Positions 36,947-47,185 of a DNA stretch of 64,000 nucleotides are shown here, one piece after another. This DNA is from Climacium dendroides (taxonomy: Eukaryota > Streptophyta > Bryopsida > Hypnales > Climaciaceae). The notes beneath the pieces were generated by a model. That model was not told where the DNA came from. It was given only the letters and a program-made list of their open reading frames with translations, and did no database searches. Position 1 is the stretch's first letter. The number at the start of each line of letters is the position of its first letter. Location of the stretch: positions 25,872,001-25,936,000 of the forward strand of contig OX467086.1 of assembly GCA_950106755.1 (NCBI GenBank). The letters run 5' to 3'. Both the position numbers and the translations under genes were made by a program.

Positions 36947-39900
36947 GAATCTTTTGAACATACTAGTGATTTTGATTATAGTTCAGGAGATGAGGAAAAT
37001 ATAGATGCCAATCGGGTACAATTTCATAGGGTAATAAAACCAACCAAATCACCAATTGGTAGAACCTTTAAAGAAATTGGGCTTGGGGAATACTTACTGC
37101 CTTGTAAAGACAGTGAGGATTCCGATCGGGCCATTGCCTATTGGTTAATGGATAAGGCTGTCTATGGGATATTTGATAACCAATCGGAGTTAGAACCTAC
37201 TTGGGAAACAGAAGATCAATGGGATTATTCTTCTGAGTCTATCCCAATTGAAAAACATGTTCCTAAAGATTTATGTATGGATTTAAATATTGGTACCGAA
37301 GATGATCCAAAAATAATACAAATAAGTCGGGAATTAAAAGTAGAGGAATTAAATCAATGGTTAAATTTCTTTAAGGCTTATTTAGGGACTTTTGCTTTTT
37401 CCTATAAGGATTTAAAGGGTGTACCCCCCGAGGTGTGTGAACACCACATAACCTTAGAGGAAAACGCTAAGCCGGTTCGCCAAAGGCAACATCGATTAAA
37501 TCCTAAGTATTCACTATTGGTGAAGGAAGAGATAGATAAACTTCTGGAAATAGGATTTATCTATCCCGTTCCATTTAGCGAATGGGTGAGTCCAATTGTT
37601 GTGGTTCCTAAGAAAAATGGGAAAATTCGTATATGTCAGGATTATCGGAAATTAAACGCAGCCACTAAAAAAGATTATTTTCCATTGCCATTTACCGATA
37701 GTGTTTTGGATTCGGTAGCAGGTCATGAAATGTATTCATTTTTAGAAGGTTTCTCCAGATACAATCAAATTAGTATAGCATTAAAAGACCAATTGTTGAC
37801 TACTTTTACTACCGATTGGGGTACGTATGCTCATAGAAGAATGCCATTTGGGGTTTGTAATGGACCGGCCACTTTTCAAAGAATAGTCACGGTAGCCTTC
37901 CAAGAATTTCTCCGCAAATTCATGGAGATTTTCTTGGATGACTTCTGTGTTTTTGGTTCTAAAGAGGACCATTCGGCCCAATTAGCTCTTTGTTTTAGTC
38001 AATGTAATAAATATGGCATTTCTCTTAATGCGGCCAAATGTCAATTTGCGGTGCCATATGGTAAACTATTGGGACATATTGTGAGTAAAGAGGGAATAAG
38101 TACTGACCCTGATAAAATTGATTTAATTGTAAATACTCCACAACCTAAAACTATAACGGATGTTAGAAGTTTTGTTAGTCTTGGGAGTTATTATAGGAGA
38201 GCGGTTAAGGATTTTGCTACCCATGCAGCTCCTTTAACAAATTTATTAAAAAAATTAGAAAAAGGTGCTAGTCCTATATGGACACCAGAGTGTACCAAAG
38301 CATTTATTACTCTAAAAGAACGTTTAAGTACTGCTCCGGTATTAATTCCTCCCAATTGGGATGAACCATTCCATGTTTATGTGGATGCTTCCAACATAGC
38401 ATTGGGTTGTGTCCTAAGTCAAAAGGATAAAAAGAATATGGACCACCCAATTTATTTTGCAAGTAGACAATTGATAGCGGCAGAGAAAAATTATACTACT
38501 ACCGAACGTGAGGCACTAGGAATGATTTTCGCTGTTAAAAAGTTTCGTCATTACCTATTGGGATATCCATTTACATTTTATGTTGATCACGATACATTAA
38601 AATATTTAATTAATAAGCCAGATTTAAGTGGCCGATTGGCTCATTGGGTATTACTCTTACAAGAGTTTAAATTTTCAATTGTGGTTAGGCCTGGCAAAAC
38701 ACATGCCAATGCCGATCATTTATCCCGATTGGAACCAACACCTCACTCTAACATTGTACCAATTGATGATGAATTACCTGATGGTCAATTGTTTGTGGTT
38801 GAGGTAGTCCAATCGGAATATAAAAATATATTAGAATATTTAAAAACAAACCAAATTCCAAGTCAATTAAGTGATAAACAAATTAAACATCTTTTACATC
38901 AATGTGCTCCTTATACTTTAATTGATGATGTTTTATATAAAAAAGGCACCGATGGGATATTAAGACGTTGTATATTTTCTAATGAAATACCTTTAATTTT
39001 AGAGGGATGTCATACCGATGGGTGTGGGGGACATTTTGCGGGAGAACTTACCGCCCGTAAAGTTTTAATGGCTGGCTATTGGTGGCCAACACTTTTTAAA
39101 GACGCACACCGTTTTGCCCGGACTTGTGATCCGTGCCAACGTGTGGGCCGTTCTACACCCACTAAAGCCATGCCATTACATCCCCTATTGGCTTTAGCAC
39201 CATTTGAGAAGTGGAGGATCGACTTTGTTGGTCCAATAGCTCCACCTAGTAAACGTGGTAGAAAGCGTTATATTTTAGTTGCAACGGACTACGCCACTAA
39301 ATGGGCAGAGGCCATGGCCACTAAAAATAATGATGCTCAATCGGTAGCTAGGTTTTTATACGAAAATATAATTTCAAGATTTGGTTGTCCAATTGAGTTA
39401 ATAAGTGATAGGGGTACTCACTTTTTGAATGAAACAATTGAAACATTAACCAATAAATTCATGATTAAACATCGTAAAACTAGCCCTTACCATCCTCGAG
39501 CCAATGGGCAGACAGAAAAAACAAATGGTTTATTATGTAATATTTTAACTAAAACAATTTCGGGATCTGGAACCGATTGGGATGAAAAATTATGGGGAGC
39601 TCTTTGGGCTTATCGTACTGCCTATAAAGTCACTACTAAGTTTACACCATTCCAATTGGTATATGGGCAAGAAGCTATTCTTCCAATTAAATTTGAGATA
39701 CCTTCCTTGAGAATAGCAATTGCCAATAGGTTAGGAGAAGTTCCTAGTTTAGAAGCTAGGCTTAGCCAATTGGAACATTTGGATGAGGAGAGACGAGAGG
39801 CTGTGTATAATACTTTTGTGGCTCAACAAAAACGTAAATCATTTTATGATAGTAAGCTCCATCCTAAGCAATTTAAAGAGGGCGATTTAGTATTATTATA

Positions 39901-40105
39901 TGATAGTAGATTTCTTAAATTCCCTGGGAAATTTCAAATCCATTGGTTGGGGCCCTATGTTATTGTAAATATGAATCCCAATGGATCTGCCCAATTGTAA
40001 GATTTTGAAGGTAAACTTCTTCCTACTCGTATCAATGGCTATCGGTTGCGCCTATATCATAGTTCAGCCGGGGCCGGCTTCAATGATGGCGTGGAGGAGG
40101 TGTAA
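36947..40105 (+). CDS. Pol polyprotein: reverse transcriptase, RNase H, integrase
   Basis: The frame is continuous with gag after the TAG; the first Met is at 37,148. From that Met, RT carries the FLDD active site near residue 259, and RNase H begins around YVDASN (about 412). The integrase HHCC zinc finger (about 621-666) has CDPC as its second half. The integrase core has Asp in RIDFVGP (about 692), Asp in SDRGTHF (about 754) and Glu in QTEKTN (about 790), the DD35E layout. A TAA at 39,998-40,000 stops the frame; 34 more sense codons follow to a TAA at 40,103-40,105 and read like the usual integrase tail. The product would copy the RNA into DNA and insert it. Confidence 0.93.
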
Positions 40106-40269
40106 ATTCAATCGGTGGTTGGGGGGGGAGAATGATATTAATCTATGGCATTAATAATAGTATAGGTGAAACTAAAAAAATAAATAAAAATAAAAATAAA
40201 AAATAAAAAAAGATAAAAGATAAAATAATAATAATAATGTTTCATACAAAAGAAAAAGAAAGAGAAAAA

Positions 40270-40302
<33 letters not shown>

Positions 40303-40823
40303 TAAAAATAAAATTAGATATCTAAAATAATTATAATTGTCAGGAGAGTGAATTTAACATAATAGGCATAAATAGATTTTCATTTTGTAGTATTAATTAG
40401 AAAATTTTGGTAATTCTCGGAGTAATTAAGAGGGTTAAACTAATGAGTGAGAAAATATATATTAAAAATAAATAAATAAATAAATAAAACATGATAATAA
40501 TTAGTATAAAGAGTGATAAAGACTTGTAGCCAATAGGATAAAATGAAACAACATGATAACAATTGGCAATAAGGATAAGAATAATTGGGAGTGTTTTAAG
40601 AGAGTATCTACGTAGTATTTATGATAGATATAATAATAAGTAAGGAACCGATGGGACGAAGAGAATAGGGAGTGAGAATCAGTATTTAAAAATAATAATA
40701 ATAATAATATTTTTTTTTTAAAAATGATTGAAATTAAAATTAAATAACAATAAATGTGTCTTTTAAACAAAATTAAAATCTTAGTGTTAAAAATAAAAAC
40801 AAAAACATGATAAAATACTTTAA
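40106..40823 (+). other. Non-coding spacer between pol and the third ORF
   Basis: Very A/T-rich, with AAATAAA-type runs, a (TA)n run near 40,279-40,300 and (TAA)n near 40,690. No coding frame is seen. It may hold an intron or leader for the downstream ORF. Confidence 0.6.
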
Positions 40824-41834
40824 TTGAAAAATAATATTAAAAATAAGATAAAATTATATAAAACAAAAAAAACAAAAAACAAAAAACAAAATTATATAAA
40901 TAAATTTGGCGAATACTTTTCCAATACAAACACAAAATTATGCCAATTGGGTAATGATGTGGAAGTGGGATTGAGGGGGAGTTATGAGCCCGATTGGTAC
41001 GCGCGCCGTCAGGGTATCTGTCAACCGATTGGGAAGGACTATAACCATGAGCAGCCGCCGTTGAGTAAGCCGATTGAGGCTCTAATTGCAAACGAGGCAA
41101 ATTTCCGATTGGATATTGGTGAGGTGCTGGAGAATGTGAAGGAGAATCCCAATTGGTGTCCAGTCGATCGCCGCTACAAATGGCGTATGGATGCCCAATT
41201 GGATACTGTTTGGTACAATTGGCCAATTGTGGCAGGATCGTGGGGAAGCTGGCAGGATTGTGTTACCTCCTATCTTCGGTTTTGGCAGGAACACAAGACC
41301 CATCGGGATCCAGTATGTTTTTGGGCGGCCATCTTTTGCAAGGCATTGGCGGAGTGGTGCCAATTTTTTCAGATCATCATTGATCCCCGATTGGGAGGTC
41401 GTATGTTGCAGGATGGGGAGTTGTATGCGCGACTGAATTATAATTGTAGCAGGAAGATGCGCCTATTGGAGTTAATGTTTATGATGCAGTTCTTGCAGGG
41501 GGCGCACCACAACCTTATTGGCGATAAAAATTCCAATAGGAAGGGGCCAATGGAGGTTTTCTTGAACAGGGATCGGGATGGTTCATTGAAGCAAGAGCGA
41601 GCCAATTGGAGAGCTTTATCGGTGGATTGTGACAGGGCCAATCAAGCAGAACGGCGAAAGGGAGCAGGGAGGCCAATTTACCAGATGCCGTTGCAGTGGG
41701 TGCCGGGGGTTTCTTTCCAATTGATTCCTTACGGTGTCTCGGCGAAGAGCGCAAGACCAGAGAAGCAGGAGGTGGCTACTTCTACCAAGCCCAAGCCCAA
41801 GGAGAAGACCAAGACAATTGTTAAGAAGAAATGA
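40824..41834 (+). CDS. Third ORF of the Gypsy element, unknown function (up to 336 aa)
   Basis: It lies in sense orientation between pol and the polypurine tract, where Athila-type elements carry an envelope-like frame. The first 30 or so residues are Lys/Asn-rich and probably read from A-rich spacer; the real start is unclear and could be spliced. The body is rich in Trp, Arg and short PIG, NW and DW words. It ends in a Lys-rich tail (KPKPKEKTKTIVKKK). I see no convincing signal peptide or membrane helix, so calling it an envelope protein is not justified. It resembles no family I recognise. Many CCRATYGG octamers lie within it. Confidence 0.6.
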   Translation: MKNNIKNKIKLYKTKKTKNKKQNYINKFGEYFSNTNTKLCQLGNDVEVGLRGSYEPDWYARRQGICQPIGKDYNHEQPPLSKPIEALIANEANFRLDIGEVLENVKENPNWCPVDRRYKWRMDAQLDTVWYNWPIVAGSWGSWQDCVTSYLRFWQEHKTHRDPVCFWAAIFCKALAEWCQFFQIIIDPRLGGRMLQDGELYARLNYNCSRKMRLLELMFMMQFLQGAHHNLIGDKNSNRKGPMEVFLNRDRDGSLKQERANWRALSVDCDRANQAERRKGAGRPIYQMPLQWVPGVSFQLIPYGVSAKSARPEKQEVATSTKPKPKEKTKTIVKKK

Positions 41835-41854
41835 TGTTTGTGGGGACACAAACA

Positions 41855-41870
41855 GATGAGGTGGGGGCCA
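41855..41870 (+). promoter_or_regulatory. Polypurine tract
   Basis: GATGAGGTGGGGG, then CCA, directly before the 3' LTR. Position and purine content fit the plus-strand priming site. Confidence 0.7.
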
Positions 41871-42945
41871 TGTGGACTGAATTCCAATTTTTAGTTTGTC
41901 CGATTGGTAGTTTTTCATGTTATAATTGTAGTTTTACCAATCGGGAGGGTAGTTAGGAGGGATATACTAGGTATGTACGCTGTATTTGCCGATAGAGCAC
42001 GCTGAGGAGATTCGGGGAGGTGTTTCCCATTGGCGGTTTTGAACTGTGGCCGGCTGGCCGGTATGTATTGGGTTTTTCCCGATTGTTATTCTGAGTTGAC
42101 TTCGAGAGAGAGAGAAGCGCTCCTTCCAGAGTTTGGAAGTAAAAACGATTGTGTGTTTGTGTTGTTTTGTTTGAGTAATATGAAGTTGTGTTTTGCCAAT
42201 GGTGAGTGATTCTAGAGTCTGTGTTTGTCTTTGTGTGCGATTGTGTGTGACTGTGTATGTGTGAGTTTGAAACCGATTGGAAATTGTGGGTTATGGATGC
42301 TGTGGAATGTTAATGGTCGATTGTAATTGTATTGAATATCTGTATGAGTTACATACCGATTGGGAGTTGTGCTGGTCGATCAAGAAATACCAATTGGGAT
42401 TGTTTGAGTAACTGAGTGAAGAACCACCGATTGGGATTAAATGGTTTATTGATGAATAAAATACCGATTGGGAGAGGTATATGAATTAAATGTGTAAATC
42501 AAGAAATGAGAAAATTGATACGATTGGAGAAATTGGAGAGCTTAACCGATTGAGGGAGAATTAATAATATTATTTACAATTGAGTTAATTTAGAGAATTC
42601 ATTTTAAGAGAGAATACCGATTGGTGTTATGCGGGAGTCTGAATACTGATGGGAGATGTTGGAGTGTTGTGAAAGATAACCAATTGGGAGTGGACTGGGA
42701 GCGAGACAACAATTGGAGAAAAGACCATCGGCTAAAATAAAGATGCAAGCCCAATTGATATGATAAGTGGGACTGACCGATTGGCTGTTGGGATAACGAT
42801 AGGAAAATTTGTATAAACATAAACTTGCAATTGGTGATTTCTTTTGGGGAATAAATTTTACAATTCAATCGGGATATTTTACCTCCTAGTGTTCAAATCC
42901 TACAATAGGGTTTATTTTTATAGAAAAAATAAAAATCCTTCTACA
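41871..42945 (+). repeat. 3' LTR (1,075 bp)
   Basis: Matches the 5' LTR except about six single-base changes, mostly transitions, and one extra GA in a GA run. It ends TCCTTCTACA and is followed by CCCAC. Confidence 0.97.
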
Positions 42946-44279
42946 CCCACTCAGAAACTGCACTTGAAGTCCAATCCACTGGATTGGGATACTTCTCATA
43001 GAATTTTTTTTGAGCAGCAGCAGCAGCAGCATCCCCCAATTCTTGCTACAAAAAGTGAAGAATATGTAAGAATAAACATAAATGCAAATGATAACAAATG
43101 TTTTGAATAGTGGAGGAAGAGATATGAAATGCAATTGAAAAAAAGAGCTAATATCAAGAAACCTAAACATTCAAAGAAATTTGAAAACTAGAAAAGAAAA
43201 TGAAGAAATGAACCTGGTATAAGACTCCATTTAGAGCCTCAAGAGTTAAAGTGAACCAAGTTCTCTGTTTCGATTTTTACTTGGCTTCAGCTACAACAAG
43301 ATCCTCCTTAGAAACAAGTTTTTCAAAATACGAGAGTGGTTGTCCGGCAATATTTTGAATGCGATAGAGCTTGTGAACAAGATTTATGGAGACATGGGAC
43401 TTCTGATTTCGCCTGCCAAAATAAAATTTATTATATTAGAACATATAAAAAAAACTTTGAAATAAAAGAATGCAGAATAGCAGTATAGATAATGATTCAA
43501 GTGAAAGAAACTTGGAAAACAAAAGAAATGAATAAAATAAAAAGGGATCAAGAAATATAATGGTTTACCAATTGACTTCATGTAATGCTGTCAGCATAGT
43601 TGCAACATCCCCTTTGACCTCCAAAATGATACTTTCAACAGCACAATGCCATTGAAAGTCGTCCGCATGATCTCGGTTGATAAGAGGCATCCATGCTTGC
43701 AAACGATGGTTGCCATCCCATCCCATAAACATCTTGCCAGAAAAAACTTTGAGATCCTCATCATTTTACAATTCTCTCTCAAATGCAGCATTTGCTCTCA
43801 CCCAGTTTTGATTCCATGTTTTGATGATTTCATCCGTAACATCTATTGTCTTCCCTTCATTGTTCTCCAAGGCAACATAGAAAACTCCATTTCCTTCCAT
43901 GTAACCACAAGTAACAAAGTGTGCAGCTAAATTCATGACATCATTCTTTAAGAAAGGCCTCACCACCGGTAGAGATATCATACGACATAAAGGAATATTT
44001 ATTTTCGATTTAGCTCGTGGTTGATACCTCAACTGCTCAAGACGAGAAGAAGTATTCACAGTCTTCTTCTTCAAGAATCCATGCAATTGTAACTCAAGTT
44101 CATCTTGAGAAAGAGGTTGAAGTGCGGCATCAGCTTCTTATGCTTGTGGATCTCCTTCTGTCAACATCTCAAGAAAAATGTGCACATGAAGATTAGAACA
44201 AGTTTTAGTCTACATGTATGTACAATAATATATATCATTTCGTATAGAAATCATTAATGAATATGGTCTAAGGAGGCCT

Positions 44280-45420
44280 AAAAATTTCAGCATAAAATAA
44301 GCAATGTAGCATACATTGGGAAGAAAATCGAAGTCTCGAAAAGCATGGCCATCAACGGCTAGGGTCTATCAAGCCTTGAAAAATTTCAGAAATTGGCTAC
44401 TGTTGAGCAATGTAGCATACATTGGGGAAAAAAATAGAAGTCTCTAAAAGCATGGCCGTCAACGGCTAAGGTCTATCAAGTCTTGAAAAATTTCAACATT
44501 TGGCAAATGTTGAGTAATGTAGCATACATTGGGAAAAAAATAAAAGTCTCTAAAAGCATGGCCGTCAATAGTTGGGGTCTATGAAGTCCTGAAAAATTTC
44601 AGCATTTGGCAATTGTTGAAATAAATAGCATACATTGGGAAAAAAATTGAAGTCTCTAAAAGCATGGCCGTCAATGGCTGGGGTCTATGAAGTCCTGAAA
44701 ATTTTCAGAATTTGCCAATTGTTGAAATAGATAGCATACATTGGGAAAAAAATTGAAGTCTCTAAAAGCATGGCCGTCAATGGCTGGAATCTATGAAGTC
44801 CTGAAAATTTTCAGAATTTGCCAATTCGGCAAGTATTGAGCAATGTAGCATATATAGACATGAAATTCATGTCTCTGGAAGCATGGCCGTTAACGGCTGG
44901 GGTCTAAAGTCACAAAGATTTCAGCATCTGATGAGATCCTTAATGTTCTATAGAAGCCAAAAATTTCAACATTTGCCTAAATTCCTAATGTTTCCTAGAA
45001 GCAAATGTGTATCTCAAAACTATAGCCGTCAACGGCTAGGGTGTAGGAAGGCTCAAGAAATTGTAGTGCTCTACAAAATTGTAACACCCTAATTCTTAAA
45101 TTTGAGTTTAGAAAAGCGTAGCCGTTAACGGCTGGGGTTTAAGAAGGCTCAAAAAATTATAATACTCTACAAAATTGTAGCATCCTAATTCCTAAATTAC
45201 AGTTCAGAAAAGCGGAGCCGTTAACGGCAGGGATTTAAGAAGGCTCAAAAAATTGTAGGGCTCTACGAAATTGTAGCACCCTAAACCCTAAATTGGAATT
45301 CAGAAAAGCGTGACCATCAACGGCTGTCCATTGGAGAGACAAACATGAAGGCAATTCCAAGCAATTTTGAAAACAAAATAGAATTGGAAAAAGCGTAGCC
45401 GTCAACGGCTGGGGTCTAGA
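44280..45420. repeat. Intronic array of about eleven palindrome-cored units
   Basis: The core is GCCGTTAACGGC or a near form, at 44348, 44455, 44561, 44667, 44773, 44886, 45025, 45121, 45217, 45313 and 45398. Spacings are 107, 106, 106, 106, 113, 139, 96, 96, 96 and 85. Units share AGCATGGCCGTCAA...GGGGTCTA and GTAGCATACATTGGGAAAA in the first half, and AAGGCTCAAAAAATT...CTCTACAAAATTGTAG in the second half. The array lies in the intron between exons 2 and 3 of the methyltransferase-like gene. Confidence 0.9.
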
Positions 45421-46503
45421 GAGGCGGAAAAAAATGAGCCATGCACCTGGATTTGACTCACTCGGCGCACTTGCTGTCCCTTCTTTTTCTTGAATCATCA
45501 TTTCTCCACACTCAAATCGTCGCGATGATTCCGTTGTAGCCTCCTCTATAGCCTCTCCTTCATCTATGGGGAAAGCTTCTTCTTCCTCCGATACCTTCAA
45601 AATTTGAAAGACAATGTGCGAAGAAACCACAAGGTTTAGGTTGAAGCAAGTCTCCAAAAAAAAAGTATAAAATTGGTAGATGTACCTCAAAAGAATCTTC
45701 TGAATAACTTATTCAGTTTTCAAGATTTTAAGCCAAAAAATTTTGTACTCATAGATTCTACGGGTCAAATTTCCCCTAATTTTTTTCAAAATTTTTGGAC
45801 ACTCGAGCAATTTTACAAAAATCGCCAAAAATTGCTGAAAATCAAAAGGCTGGATTTGGCCTTAAAATCTGCGGTTTCTAAAGATTTCAGGCAAGATTTC
45901 AAGATGCTGTTTTAGTTTTTAGGCCATAAAACACTCAATATGCATCCGTTTTTTACGTGCTATGTATCGTTGGAATCATACTTCTGACACGCACAAAATG
46001 ATATAAAGTTCCTACAAATGTGTCTCAAAAAAAATTTCACATACTTTCTAATTTACCATTGCTTGAACAAATTATTTACATACCTCTATGTTTGTACCTT
46101 CAAGTTCTATCTCCAACTCCAATGTTGGTAGTGCTAATTGTTGATGCTTTTGTTGATGTTCTTCCTCTTCTTCTTCTGTGTCTTCATCTACTTCATCTTT
46201 TTCTTCTTCGTTAGTGTGTTGATTACAATCGCTATAGATAGAAGCTATCTCTGGTTGACCTTCACAAGAAATTCGCCCAACCTCTACAATATCCTATTTT
46301 ATTACTTCACATGGAACTATATCTCCATATGTTAAATTCCTCATTGAGCTTGACAAATCACCTACACTAATTCGAGACAACCGTCTAATCATTCTAGCCC
46401 TTAACAATTGTCTTCTACTTGAATAACAAAAGCTACTTTTCTTCCTCTTCTTCCTGTGTGTAACTAGAGTGTCAAGCACTAACGATGGTGAAAGCAAATC
46501 CTC

Positions 46504-47185
46504 TTGTATTTGAAATAATCAACTATCAAGGCATTACAATATCAACGTCTGTCATACTACATCACACCCTCTTTCAAACTTACATTTCTATCTACTACTT
46601 CCTCATGTCTTGCAACCTTCCATATTCTATAAGGCAACCCTAATTCCTCTTTATAAGGATATATTTTCATTTCATGATTAAATAACGGCTAGTTTTTTTT
46701 CCTATTCATATTGTCATCAACCACTACTTTTTAAATCTTATCAAACTGTCACTAGATATATAATTATAATTATAAATATGTCCTACGTCATCATCAACTA
46801 TTATATTTGACGGCTTATCTTCTATTGTCAGTGACAGTTGTAACACTGTCAATTTGGTCTAATACATATTGATATCCTTCATACTATAATCCATTTATTA
46901 TTGGTAATGCGTTAATTGATGCCATACAGTACGGCGTCTTACCCAACTTCATTTCATCTACTATTAATATACCTTCTTCTATATCAAATCTCCATATAAT
47001 ATTTATTCATGACTATTCAAATTATCAATCGAATTTCAAATTCTAGTACATCCATGAAAAAAATTTCATTCATTTCGAACAACCCCTATAATTTTCTCCT
47101 TTATATTCACACCTCTTGCACTTACAAACTTCATTACTTGCTTCTTCAAACTACGTCTTGTCCCCCATTTTCTTAATGCTTCACT
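46504..47185. promoter_or_regulatory. Inferred shared promoter region of two divergent transposon genes
   Basis: About 680 bp separate the first exon of the minus-strand gene from the ATG of the plus-strand gene. No coding frame is seen. That both promoters lie here is inferred from gene order only; no TATA box is called. Confidence 0.4.

Larger units (their letters stand above)
32500..42945 (+). mobile_element. Athila-like Ty3/Gypsy LTR retrotransposon (10,446 bp), young and nearly complete
   Basis: It has two LTRs (TG...CA), a 5-bp duplication CCCAC, a primer-binding site, gag-protease and pol frames in RT, RNase H, integrase order, a third frame, and a polypurine tract. RT-RH-IN order defines Gypsy. 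The RT words (FLDDF, RYNQI, MPFGVCN) and the extra 3' frame before the polypurine tract point to the Athila/Tat side. LTRs differ by about six substitutions and one 2-bp indel in 1,073 bp, so insertion is recent. Two in-frame stops (36,944 and 39,998) interrupt the long gag-pol frame. It is inserted in an exon of the methyltransferase-like gene. Confidence 0.96.
29641..46503 (-). pseudogene. ParB-like/DNA methyltransferase-like fusion gene, ten exons, interrupted and with in-frame stops
   Basis: Exons: about 46503-46084, 45594-45447 (both first-exon edges and the 45447 edge are approximate), 44157-43569, 43412-43214, 43045-42946 continuing at 32499-32175, 32065-31178, 31023-30676, 30569-30287, 30176-29975 and 29872-29641. 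Phases agree across every intron, without a single frameshift. Exon 3 encodes a ParB-like fold: a LPVVRPFLKNDVMNLA stretch and then WDGNHRLQAW. The last exons resemble a beta-class N6/N4 methyltransferase: DLIVAEYPDGLP in the motif-IV position, and VADMTASTGSSIRAA...NRHILALESD as motif I. The catalytic (D/N/S)PP(Y/W) is not seen. KKTKKTKSKK is a likely nuclear signal. In-frame stops lie at 46294, 44138, 43766, 43277, 31673 and 31400. The donor after 30,287 reads AT instead of GT. The retrotransposon sits in exon 5. ParB-methylase fusions are known in phages and bacteria. Function here is inferred. Confidence 0.6.

Noticed and set aside
40264..40300. Poly-A and (TA)n run as a regulatory site
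   Set aside because: A simple microsatellite in a non-coding spacer.
40824..41834. Calling the third Gypsy ORF an envelope protein
   Set aside because: Only its position fits; no signal peptide or membrane helix is visible.
44280..45420. CRISPR-like array
   Set aside because: Units are mostly repeat, without unique spacers, in an intron of a plant transposon gene; it is a tandem array with a palindrome core.
29641..46503. Alternative genetic code (TAA and TAG read as Gln)
   Set aside because: The Argonaute and PPR genes use normal stops, and the neighbouring transposase-like gene also has TGA stops and frameshifts; decay is simpler.
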